From Cryobacterium glaciale (GTDB lineage Bacteria; Actinomycetota; Actinomycetes; Actinomycetales; Microbacteriaceae), in assembly GCF_004402535.1 (NCBI RefSeq), contig NZ_SOEY01000008.1:186001-250000 (forward strand): a stretch of 64,000 nucleotides of DNA, in the 5' to 3' direction. Under the pieces are notes generated by a model. That model was not told the DNA's origin, searched no databases, and saw nothing but the letters and a program-made list of their open reading frames with translations. Positions 35,556 to 43,965 of the stretch are shown piece by piece (position 1 is the stretch's first letter; each line of letters starts with the position of its first letter). Made by a program: the position numbers and the translations under genes.

Positions 35556-38500
35556 ATGCCAAAACATGCCTCGCGCCGACGGTCCCGCGCGCACCACGTA
35601 GCAGTCCTCGCTGCGCTGAGCCTCGGCATCGCGGGAATCGGGATCGGAGCCGCACCAGCATACGCAGCGACGTCCTTCACCGTGGAGACAACGATCGACG
35701 CCGACGCCAACGACGCCTGCATGACACCGTCCGTGATCCTGCCGGCCAGCCCGATCACCCTGCGCAACGCGCTCTGCGTGGCGAACAATATCGGTGGCAG
35801 CGCCACCGTGATCGTCGGGGCCGGTACCTACCAACTCAGTACCGGCCTGGGAGCCCTGCAACTGGGTACCCAGGCCGGCGCGAACCTGACGCTGGAAGCG
35901 GCATCCGCTACCGCGCCGGTGATTCGCGGCGGCGGCACGACCCAGGTGATGACCCTGGACCCCGGCACGGTCGGCAACGTCGCCGTCGTCCTGAACGGTC
36001 TGACCATCACCAACGGCGTCGACAATCTCTACGGTGGCGGCGCCATCATCGCCGGAGCGGGGGGCGCCGCCACCGGCGACAGCCTCGTCGTGACCGGCAG
36101 TACCTTCACCGGGAACACGGCCAACGCCATTTCCGGCGCGACGAACAGCCCCGGTGGCGCCATCCAATTCGTCGGCGGGTCGTTGACCGTGGAGAATTCC
36201 ACCTTCTCCGGCAACTCCGCGGGCAGCAGCTCCGGTGGCGCGATCGCGTACCAGGCCATGCCGGGTCTGACCGGCCAGACTCTCACGATCGACGGATCGA
36301 CGTTCTCCGGCAACACCACGACGTCGGCCACGACCCTGCCCAACGGCGGTGGCGCCCTCGAAATCTTCGACCTGGCGGGCAACGCCACGATGTCGATCAC
36401 GGACAGTGTCTTCACCGACAACACTGCCGGCGGCAGCTCGTCGAACCCCGCGCGGGGCGGCGCCATCTGGCTGCACACGGGTGCGCTGTCCCTGCTGCGC
36501 TCCACCCTCACCGGCAATTCGCTCAGCACCGGCGTCCCCGCCGGGGGTGCCGCTATTCAGGTCGAAAACGGTGCCAGCCTCAACGCCAGCTACAACCGCA
36601 TCACCGACAACACGAACGGGGCCGGTGTCTTTGCCGCGAGCGGGGCATCCGTTTCAGCGCGCAACAACTGGTGGGGCTGCAATGCAGGGCCGGGGGCGAG
36701 CGGATGCTCCACCGTCGTTCCCGCAACGGCCGGCACGTTCACCCCCTACCTGCAACTGCGTGCGGTCGCCACACCGGCCGTGATCATGCCGGCCGAGACG
36801 ACGTCGACGATCACGGCCGACCTGCTCACAAACTCGGCCGGAACTGCCGTGGCCGTCGTCAACCTGACGGCGTTCACCGGCCGTTCGGTCGCGTGGAGTG
36901 CGATTCTGCCCGCCGCCGCCCGCGCCGGGGTGACCAGCTCACCGATCAGCAACGGCTCGGCGTCGATGGTCTACACGGCCAACAGCTCGGTCGGGCTCGG
37001 CTCGGCCACGGCGACTCTCGATCACGGCGCAGCGGTCGCCACCGTTGAAAGAGCGACCGTGCCGGTCATCATGAGCGGTTCAGCGGCAGCCTTCGTGGCC
37101 GGCTCAGCCGGCAACTACACGGTCGTGAGCTCGGGATACCCCGTGCCGACAGTCACACGCCCGACCGGAACGCTTCCGGCGGGGCTCACCTTCACCGATA
37201 ACGCTGATGGCACAGCCACCATCTCGGGCACGCCCCAGGGCGGCTCCGGCGGAGACTACGCCTCGACCGTGAAAGCCGCGAACGTCGCCGGCAGCGTGAC
37301 CCGTGCGCTCACCGTCACCGTCAACGAGGCACCGCTGCTGACCAGCGGCAGCAGCGCGACCTTCACGGTCGGTGACGCCTCCACATTCGTGGTCGCAGCG
37401 TCCGGGTTCCCGTCCGCGGTGGAGCTGTCCTCGAGCGGCTCGCTGCCGACGGGCGTGACTTTCACTGACAACGACGATGGCACGGCCACACTCTCCGGGC
37501 TGCCGACGGCGGGAACCGGCGGAGTGTACGTGCTCACCCTCGGCGCCAGCAATGGAACAGCGCCGAATGCCACGCAGACCTTCACGCTTACTGTCAACGA
37601 AGCGCCGGTCATCACCCTGCACCCGTCAGCCCAGACCGTGAATGCCGGCAACACGGCCAGTTTCACGGCCGCGGCGACCGGATTCCCCTCCCCGACCGTG
37701 CAGTGGCAGGTCTCGGGAGACGGCGGCGCCAGCTACAGCATCGTGAGCGGGGCCACCGCGCCCACACTGGGCTTCTCGGCCAGCCAAGGGATGAACGACT
37801 TCCGCTATCGCGCCGTCTTTACCAACAGTGGGGCGTCGGTCACCACAACGCCGGCCCGGCTGACCGTCGGTACCGCACCCACCATCAGCACGGCGGCCGC
37901 GGTCACCTTCGGCGTCACCGGCCAGGCGCAATCGTTCCCGATCGTGGCCAGCGGAGTGCCGGATGCAACCTTCACCACCTCGGGAACCCTTCCCGGCTGG
38001 TTGACCCTCGTCGACGACGGAGCGGGCCGTGCGCATCTGGCCGCCACCCCGCCGGCCGGCAGCGGCGGGGTGCACACCTTCACCATCCGAGCGAGCAATG
38101 GCTTCTCGCCGACCGCCACCCAGGTCTTCACTCTGACGGTCAACGAATCCCCGACCATCACGAGCCCGGATGCCTTCACGCTGAGGACGGGCACGGCGGG
38201 CAACTTCGTGGTCACCACGACGGCCGCTTTCCCGGCGGCGACCGCGATATCGGTCGTCGGCAGCCTGCCGACGGGCCTCTCGCTCACCGACAACGGAGAC
38301 GGAACCGCAACCCTCGCGGGAACCGCCACGGTTGGCAGCGGCGGCAGCTACCCGCTCACGGTCACCGCGACGAACGGCGTGCTCACCGACGCGGCCCAGA
38401 CCCTCACCCTGACCGTGAATGACAGTCCCGTGATCACAACCCAGCCGGTGGCCGCCACGGTGCAGAGTTCTACCGCGGTCACCTTCTCCGCCGCGGCGGT

Positions 38501-39974
38501 CGGCTACCCCGCTCCCAGCGTGCAGTGGCAGGTATCGACCGATGCCGGTTCCACCTTCGCCGACATCACAGCTGCCACCGCAGCGACGTTGAGTTTTACC
38601 GCTTCCCAGGGCCAGAACGGCAATGAATACCGCGCCGTCTTCACGAATGCCGCCTCGACCATGACCGATGCAGTACGACTCACGGTCGGAACGCCGCCAA
38701 CCTTCACGTCCGGTACGATCGCACAATTCACCGTAGGAACCGCGCGCACCGTCACCGTCGCTGCTGTGGGCTCTCCCGCTCCGGCGCTGACCCTGGCCTC
38801 GGGGCCAAGCTGGCTCAGATTTACGAACAACGGTGACGGCACGGCAGCGCTGGTGGGCACCCCTCCGGCGGGCAGCGGCGGCGAGTACCCGGTCACGGTC
38901 GCGGCCGACAACGGCTTCACGCCCAGCGCATCGCAGGTCGTCGTGGTCACGGTCACCGAGGCGCCCGCCATCACGAGCGCGGGGGCGTTCACGTTGGCCG
39001 TTGCTGAGGTCGCCGACGTCACGGTGACCACGAGCGGCGGATTCCCCACCGCCGTGACCCTGCACCTCACGGGCGAACTGCCCTCCGGCCTGACGTTCGT
39101 CGACAACACCAACGGGACCACATCCATCGCGGGCGTGCCCGCAGCCGGTAGCGGCGGCATCCACTCGGTGACGGTTTCGGCCAGCAATGCCAGCGGCCTG
39201 ACGACCGAGCAGGCCTTGACCCTGACGGTCACCGAGCCGGTCGGCATCACGAGTGAGCCGACCGCGACGTTCATTCACGGCGTCAGCGACAGCTTCACCG
39301 TGACGACGAGCGGCGGCTTCCCGGCTGCGGCAACGCTGAGCGTGACGGGCACGCTCCCCGACGGCCTGGCCTTCGTCGACAACGGCGACGGCACGGCAAC
39401 CCTGAGTGGCGCATCGACAATGACGCCCGGCACTGTCAGTGTCGTCGTTACCTCGTCGAACGGGGTGACGGATGCCGCCCAGACGCTAATCATCGCCGTG
39501 ACCGCCGCGCCCGTGATCGCCCTGCCCGTCGTCCTGCCGAGCAGCGACGGCGCCCTGACCGGTGTGCCGAGGACGTCGAACGCCGGCACGCAGCTCGACG
39601 TCGTGGCCACCGGGTTCGCCCCCGGCGCCGCCGTCACCTTCGGAATCTATTCGACACCGCTCCTGCTCGGCACTGCCACAGCGGATGCCGGCGGTACGGC
39701 GCGTGCGACCGTGACCATTCCGAGCAGCTTCACCGGGAGTCACACCATCGTGGCGACCGGCATCGCGCCCGATGGCAGCGAACGCTTCCTCACCTTCGCG
39801 GTGACCGTGGTCGGCCCGCCCGCGGTGGTTGATGCGGCGGCCGCTGTGGCTGTGGCAGCGGCGAAGATCGCGTCGACCGGGGTGCCATACAACCTTCCAG
39901 TGGTGTCCCTGCTCGGCGCACTGGTGCTCCTCGCCGGCGTATTCCTCTCCCGCCGCTCCCGCCGCCGCGCCTGA
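35556..39974 (+). CDS. Giant secreted surface protein: beta-helix plus He_PIG/Ig-like repeats, C-terminal anchor
   Basis: 1472 residues. A signal peptide with a basic start (RRRSR) is cut after about A37 (AYA/A). Residues about 75-395 contain G-rich, N/T-rich repeats such as FTGNTA and FSGNSAG, a right-handed beta-helix of the polymorphic-membrane-protein/pectate-lyase kind. From about 500 to 1330 there are seven He_PIG-like units sharing TxxDNxDGTAxLxG, with two Ig-like domains holding VQWQVS (about 684-775 and 957-1045). After a final beta domain comes IASTGVPY, a membrane helix and SRRSRRRA (about 1438-1472), which resembles an LAxTG sortase E tail. Probably an adhesin. Divergent from the collar operon. 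Confidence 0.88.
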   Translation: MPKHASRRRSRAHHVAVLAALSLGIAGIGIGAAPAYAATSFTVETTIDADANDACMTPSVILPASPITLRNALCVANNIGGSATVIVGAGTYQLSTGLGALQLGTQAGANLTLEAASATAPVIRGGGTTQVMTLDPGTVGNVAVVLNGLTITNGVDNLYGGGAIIAGAGGAATGDSLVVTGSTFTGNTANAISGATNSPGGAIQFVGGSLTVENSTFSGNSAGSSSGGAIAYQAMPGLTGQTLTIDGSTFSGNTTTSATTLPNGGGALEIFDLAGNATMSITDSVFTDNTAGGSSSNPARGGAIWLHTGALSLLRSTLTGNSLSTGVPAGGAAIQVENGASLNASYNRITDNTNGAGVFAASGASVSARNNWWGCNAGPGASGCSTVVPATAGTFTPYLQLRAVATPAVIMPAETTSTITADLLTNSAGTAVAVVNLTAFTGRSVAWSAILPAAARAGVTSSPISNGSASMVYTANSSVGLGSATATLDHGAAVATVERATVPVIMSGSAAAFVAGSAGNYTVVSSGYPVPTVTRPTGTLPAGLTFTDNADGTATISGTPQGGSGGDYASTVKAANVAGSVTRALTVTVNEAPLLTSGSSATFTVGDASTFVVAASGFPSAVELSSSGSLPTGVTFTDNDDGTATLSGLPTAGTGGVYVLTLGASNGTAPNATQTFTLTVNEAPVITLHPSAQTVNAGNTASFTAAATGFPSPTVQWQVSGDGGASYSIVSGATAPTLGFSASQGMNDFRYRAVFTNSGASVTTTPARLTVGTAPTISTAAAVTFGVTGQAQSFPIVASGVPDATFTTSGTLPGWLTLVDDGAGRAHLAATPPAGSGGVHTFTIRASNGFSPTATQVFTLTVNESPTITSPDAFTLRTGTAGNFVVTTTAAFPAATAISVVGSLPTGLSLTDNGDGTATLAGTATVGSGGSYPLTVTATNGVLTDAAQTLTLTVNDSPVITTQPVAATVQSSTAVTFSAAAVGYPAPSVQWQVSTDAGSTFADITAATAATLSFTASQGQNGNEYRAVFTNAASTMTDAVRLTVGTPPTFTSGTIAQFTVGTARTVTVAAVGSPAPALTLASGPSWLRFTNNGDGTAALVGTPPAGSGGEYPVTVAADNGFTPSASQVVVVTVTEAPAITSAGAFTLAVAEVADVTVTTSGGFPTAVTLHLTGELPSGLTFVDNTNGTTSIAGVPAAGSGGIHSVTVSASNASGLTTEQALTLTVTEPVGITSEPTATFIHGVSDSFTVTTSGGFPAAATLSVTGTLPDGLAFVDNGDGTATLSGASTMTPGTVSVVVTSSNGVTDAAQTLIIAVTAAPVIALPVVLPSSDGALTGVPRTSNAGTQLDVVATGFAPGAAVTFGIYSTPLLLGTATADAGGTARATVTIPSSFTGSHTIVATGIAPDGSERFLTFAVTVVGPPAVVDAAAAVAVAAAKIASTGVPYNLPVVSLLGALVLLAGVFLSRRSRRRA

Positions 39975-39981
39975 CCCCACG

Positions 39982-40033
39982 CGAGAGCGGGAATATCGTT
40001 ACTTCGGCACCCCGGAACGTTTTCCCGCTCTCG
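39982..40033 (+). terminator. Terminator hairpin after the surface-protein gene
   Basis: Perfect 12-bp arms CGAGAGCGGGAA (39982-39993) and TTCCCGCTCTCG (40022-40033) enclose a 28-nt loop that itself has short complementary pieces. It begins 8 nt after the stop codon and ends 39 nt before the alcohol dehydrogenase start. No T tract follows. Confidence 0.7.
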
Positions 40034-40072
40034 AGTAGGGAGATGCCCAGAGTCGCGGGATAGGGTTAATCA

Positions 40073-41122
40073 ATGCTGGCTACTGTGATTTATGGCGAAC
40101 GGGATGTTCGCCTCGAGGAAGTTCCCGAACCCGTACTCTCGACCGGTGGCGACGCCATCGTTCGCGTGGTCGCGGCCTGCGTCTGCGGGTCGGACCTGTG
40201 GCCGTACCGCGGAGTCACGCCCACCAAGGAACCGCACCGGATCGGCCACGAGTTCGTCGGCATCGTCGAAGAAATTGGGCCCGACGTTTCCACCGTCAAG
40301 GTGGGTGACTTCGTCATTGCACCGTTCTATGACTGCGACAATACCTGCGTCAACTGCCGCAATGGCGTGAGCTTTTCCTGCCTCCACGTTGTTGCGTGGG
40401 GCGCGAATGACGACATGGGTGGCTTCGCCGACGGTGCCCAGGGCGAGCGGGTGCGGGTTCCCCATGCCGATGGTTCGCTCGTGGCAACACCCGAGGTTCC
40501 GGACGACGCCCTGATTCCGGGACTGTTGACCCTCTCGGACGTCTTAGGCACGGGACACCACGCAGCCGTTTCGGCCGGCGTCACCGCCGGAAGCACCGTT
40601 GTTGTCGTCGGCGACGGAGCCGTCGGGCTCTGCGCCATACTCGCGAGCAAGCGACTCGGCGCGAGCCGCATCGTCGCCATGTCCCGCCACGCCGACCGCC
40701 AGGCCGTGGCTCGCGAATTCGGTGCGACGGACATCATCGAAGAGCGGGGCGATGAGGGTGTTGACGCCGTGCAGGCCCTGTTCGATGGAATCGGCGCCGA
40801 CTTCGCACTCGAGTGCGTCGGAACGAAAGAGTCCATGGACCAAGCCATCCGGTCGACACGGCCCGGTGGCATGGTCGGCTACGTTGGCGTGCCCAACGGT
40901 GGCGCCGAGCTGCCCATTCGCGCACTGTTCGCACGCAACGTCGGCGTGAACGGCGGCGTGGCATCTGTTCGAGGCTATATCGAGGAATTGCTGCCCGAGG
41001 TTCTCTCCGGCCAGATCAACCCCGGGCGCGTCTTCGACCTGCAGCTGCCGCTGTCCGAGGTCGCCGAGGCCTACGCCGCGATGGACGAGCGCCGGGCCAT
41101 CAAGGTGCTTCTGCGCCCGTAG
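40073..41122 (+). CDS. Zinc-dependent alcohol dehydrogenase family protein (MDR)
   Basis: 349 residues. The catalytic zinc site is indicated by CVCGSDLWPYRG (Cys near 38) and IGHEFVG (His/Glu near 58-60). The structural zinc loop CDNTCVNCRNGVSFSC (about 87-102) has its four cysteines. The cofactor-binding GDGAVGLCA lies near 182-190. It oxidises alcohols or reduces aldehydes with NAD(P)H; substrate not known. The ATG is followed by ATVIYGERDVRLEEVPEP, the standard family start. It stands alone between two terminator-like hairpins. Confidence 0.93.
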   Translation: MLATVIYGERDVRLEEVPEPVLSTGGDAIVRVVAACVCGSDLWPYRGVTPTKEPHRIGHEFVGIVEEIGPDVSTVKVGDFVIAPFYDCDNTCVNCRNGVSFSCLHVVAWGANDDMGGFADGAQGERVRVPHADGSLVATPEVPDDALIPGLLTLSDVLGTGHHAAVSAGVTAGSTVVVVGDGAVGLCAILASKRLGASRIVAMSRHADRQAVAREFGATDIIEERGDEGVDAVQALFDGIGADFALECVGTKESMDQAIRSTRPGGMVGYVGVPNGGAELPIRALFARNVGVNGGVASVRGYIEELLPEVLSGQINPGRVFDLQLPLSEVAEAYAAMDERRAIKVLLRP

Positions 41123-41189
41123 CCCGCCATAAGCGGATGCGACGGCGTCGCGCGGCCGCGGGGCGCCCCCATCCGCTGATCGAGCCTGT

Positions 41190-41223
41190 CGAGATCGCCA
41201 TACGAACGGCGCTGGCGATCTCG
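41190..41223. terminator. Bidirectional terminator between adh and nitroreductase genes
   Basis: Perfect arms CGAGATCGCC (41190-41199) and GGCGATCTCG (41214-41223) with a 14-nt loop lie between the convergent genes, 68 bp after the dehydrogenase stop and 11 bp from the nitroreductase stop. The left side overlaps the word TCGAGCCTGTCGA, which also occurs near 55923. Confidence 0.65.
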
Positions 41224-41233
41224 GAAAGGCGAC

Positions 41234-41824
41234 TCAGTCGTTGCTGAGCAGCAACTCACTGAGCGGGAGGCGGCTGCGGGGGGCCACCTCGCGCTCGCGC
41301 AGCTCCGGCGTGAGGTCATCGGCTTTGCCGAGCACGCCGAGCGCGGTGACCGTCACGACGTCCTGCTCAGGGGTGAGGTTGAACGCTGTCGCGATGGCAG
41401 ATCCGTCGAATCCGCCCATCTGGTGCGTGTGCAGTCCCTCGTGCTGGGCCTGAATCGACAGGTGCGCCACGGACTGGCCGAGGTCGTAGCGCGCCCACGG
41501 GTTCTGGCGTTCGCCCTCGGTCGGCAGCTGCGCCACATTGACGATCAAAACGGATGCCGAATCGGCCCACGCTTTGTTGAACCCCATCAGCGCGTCGGTG
41601 ATCTTGACGAAACTGGCAGAACCGCGGCGGGCCACGATGAACCGGGCCGGCTGTCCGTTGTTGCCAGAGGGAGCCCAGCGGGCGGCTTCGAGCACCGTCG
41701 TGAGGGTGGCCTCGTCGATGACGGCGTTCTTGTCGTAAGCGCGGGGGCTCCAGCGCTCCGCCAGAATCTCGATGAGCGGCGATGCGGTGTCGGCGCGACG
41801 GCTTGTTTCAGCAAGGAGGGTCAT
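41234..41824 (-). CDS. Nitroreductase family protein
   Basis: 196 residues from ATG 41824. It is a flavin-dependent reductase. The FMN-binding residues are in ERWSPRAYDKNAVI near the N-terminus (RSPR-type motif) and AARWAPSGNNGQPARFIVA (about 50-68). GLHTHQMGGFDGSAIATAFNL near 130-150 is the later cofactor contact. Substrate unknown; relatives reduce nitroaromatics or quinones. Transcribed alone; divergent from the HNH gene over 370 bp. Confidence 0.9.
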   Translation of the reverse strand: MTLLAETSRRADTASPLIEILAERWSPRAYDKNAVIDEATLTTVLEAARWAPSGNNGQPARFIVARRGSASFVKITDALMGFNKAWADSASVLIVNVAQLPTEGERQNPWARYDLGQSVAHLSIQAQHEGLHTHQMGGFDGSAIATAFNLTPEQDVVTVTALGVLGKADDLTPELREREVAPRSRLPLSELLLSND

Positions 41825-42194
41825 GAGCGAATCCTTTGATTGAGGAATGTAGGCGGGGCTACGTTGACCCACCCTCTATAACGCTGCAGACCGCGCACTA
41901 TTCCGCACCCTCTTAGTGGCGCCCAATTTGGTGAACGATGACCACGAGCGATTGCCGGGCCCTCGGTGAGATTATGTGACAGTAAGTCGATCATGACTAC
42001 GAGTTGTGCCAAACGAGGCACATGGTTGCCCTGGCAGGAAGGCGGGCCACGGCCCGGTATACAGCGGATTCGGCTGGAATTCGCGGTTCCGAAGCATCTA
42101 GCCGCCCAATTTTGTTTTTTTTAGTTGTAGTGAGATTTTCTCGCTTTTGTGTTCGATTTGCGGTAGAATCGTTGTGAAGGAGGCACTGGCGCCC
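41825..42194. other. 370-bp divergent intergenic region, AT-rich toward the HNH gene
   Basis: No open frame with coding character. From about 42100 to 42175 the DNA is markedly AT-rich, with runs of T and the word TTTTTTTT near 42113-42121, then GAAGGAGG before the HNH gene. Promoters of the nitroreductase and of the HNH gene must lie here. No clear hexamer pair could be set apart from the background. Confidence 0.4.
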
Positions 42195-43790
42195 ATGTTC
42201 ATGGAAAACCCTGGCAGCACCGGCTCGAATGCCGCCATTGTGGCGGTGGAGCAGGCCAGGGATCTGTTGCTGGCGGCGTTGGGCGGGGTGTCGTTTGGTT
42301 TGCTCGGTGACGAGGAATCCCTGACTATGCTGCTCGCCCTGGAGAGTGTGGGCCGGGTCGTCGATGGAGCCCGGGTGCTCTCCACGACCGACGTGCTGCG
42401 CCGCTCCGAGTACTTCGATGCTTCAGCCGCGAAGAATGCCGCAGCTCAGGCCGCCGCTGTCCAGACTGCCGCTGTCCAGACCGCCGCTGTCCAGACTGTC
42501 GCGGCGGAGGTCGCCGGTGCGGAGTCAGGCAGGACGGAGTCAGGGAGCACGGAGTCAGTCATCCCTGAGGGCGCCACGCCGAGTGCGGCGGCTCTGGCCG
42601 CGCCGACGTTGGCGCGGCGGCTCGGCTGCCGCAGCGGCGTGGATCTGGTCTGCACCCTCGGCCGGCTTTCCCGCGCCGAGGTGCGCCAGCGTGCCGCGCT
42701 CGGCGAGAAGGCCGGCGAGCGGATGCTGCTCGGCCGGCCCCTCACCCCCACCTATCCTGTTCTCGGCGAGGCACTGCAGGGCGGAGCAGTCGGGGTGGAG
42801 CAGGCCCGCGTGATCGTGAAAGTGCTCGACGGCCTGCGCTCCTCCGTGCTGATCGAGGACCTCGACCGGGTCGAACGCTCCCTCGTCGCCAGCGGCTCCG
42901 GCGCGATCACCCCCGAAACCGAGGGCCTTCCCGGAGCAGGCATCGCCTTCGCACCCGAGCTGCTGCGGCAGCAGGGCATCCAGTGGCAGGCACGCCTCGC
43001 CCCCGACGGCACCGCACCCGGCGAAACACCCGCGGAACGGCGCAGCTGGCTCACCTTCGGCAACCTGAGCAACGGCGGCTACAGCCTCAACGGCTGGTTC
43101 ACCACCCTCGACCGCGCCATCATCGGCAACGTCTTCGACGCCTACCTCTCCGCCGCGGCGGCCAACCCCGTCCCCGGCGCCAGCACCCCCGGCACCACCC
43201 CGGCTCCCGCCAGCACCACCCCGGTATCCGGCACCAGCGGCACCGCTCCGCGGGCCACGGTCGAATTCCGCGAAACCGAGCCCACCAACGCCGAGCAGGC
43301 CGCGAGCGACGAGGTCGACGAACAGAACGATGTCTACGCCAACGACAACCAGGAGGCGGCGGCACCCCTCACCACCCAACAAGTCGACGAACTCATCTGC
43401 GCCGGCGGCTACCAACCCATCCTCTTCGGCCACACCGGCAAAATCCTCAACCTCGGCACCACCAGCCGGTTCTTCACCGCGAGTCAACGCCGGGCCCTGG
43501 CCGCCCGCGACGGCGGCTGCGTCATCCCCGGCTGCACCGTGCCACCCCACTACACCCAGGCCCACCACGTCATCCCCTGGCACAAAGGCGGCCCCACCGA
43601 CATCGGCAACGCCGCACTCCTCTGCAACGCCGGCCACGCCAGCATCGACACCTCCGGCTGGGACATCGACATGCGAGACGGCCGCCCCTGGATCCGCGGA
43701 CCCCTCCTCTACGACCCCACCCAAACCTGGCGCCCCGCCAGCCACAACCGCGCCGCCACCCCCACCGAACAACCCAACTGGGAAAAATAG
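42195..43790 (+). CDS. DUF222 domain HNH endonuclease
   Basis: 531 residues from ATG 42195; GAAGGAGG lies 12 nt upstream, slightly far. The N-terminal 350 residues are the helical DUF222 domain (LLGRPLTPTYPVLGEALQGGAVGVEQARVIV), which in actinobacteria comes with a C-terminal HNH nuclease. Here the nuclease is intact: CVIPGCTVPPHYTQAHHVIPWHKGGPTD and GNAALLCNAGH (about 450-495). Between about 85 and 103 are three AAVQT repeats encoded by 15-bp tandem units. Such genes are multicopy in Microbacteriaceae; their role is unproven. A degraded relative lies at 56064-56597. Confidence 0.9.
   Translation: MFMENPGSTGSNAAIVAVEQARDLLLAALGGVSFGLLGDEESLTMLLALESVGRVVDGARVLSTTDVLRRSEYFDASAAKNAAAQAAAVQTAAVQTAAVQTVAAEVAGAESGRTESGSTESVIPEGATPSAAALAAPTLARRLGCRSGVDLVCTLGRLSRAEVRQRAALGEKAGERMLLGRPLTPTYPVLGEALQGGAVGVEQARVIVKVLDGLRSSVLIEDLDRVERSLVASGSGAITPETEGLPGAGIAFAPELLRQQGIQWQARLAPDGTAPGETPAERRSWLTFGNLSNGGYSLNGWFTTLDRAIIGNVFDAYLSAAAANPVPGASTPGTTPAPASTTPVSGTSGTAPRATVEFRETEPTNAEQAASDEVDEQNDVYANDNQEAAAPLTTQQVDELICAGGYQPILFGHTGKILNLGTTSRFFTASQRRALAARDGGCVIPGCTVPPHYTQAHHVIPWHKGGPTDIGNAALLCNAGHASIDTSGWDIDMRDGRPWIRGPLLYDPTQTWRPASHNRAATPTEQPNWEK
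42453..42497 (+). repeat. Three 15-bp tandem repeats inside the HNH gene
   Basis: Units GCCGCTGTCCAGACT at 42453, 42468 and 42483 differ by one base in the middle copy. They encode AAVQT each, keep the reading frame, and could vary in number. Directly downstream ACGGAGTCAG-like words also recur. Confidence 0.85.
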
Positions 43791-43965
43791 CGCCACCACA
43801 AGGGCAACACCCAGTCAACGCGCCAGCGCTCGAGACCTCGCCACCCGGAACACCGCCTCAGAGACAATCCCCAAAACGATCGTCGACTGCCGTGCAGCGA
43901 GCGGGGCTGAGCCAGCCAGGCCGGACATCCGTTAAGACGGTGTGGTGGGTGACTCAGCCGCCGGG

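Noticed and set aside
37626..39278. 550-codon minus-strand frame opposite the giant surface protein
   Set aside because: Repetitive G/R/V-rich antisense of the He_PIG units; no ribosome site.
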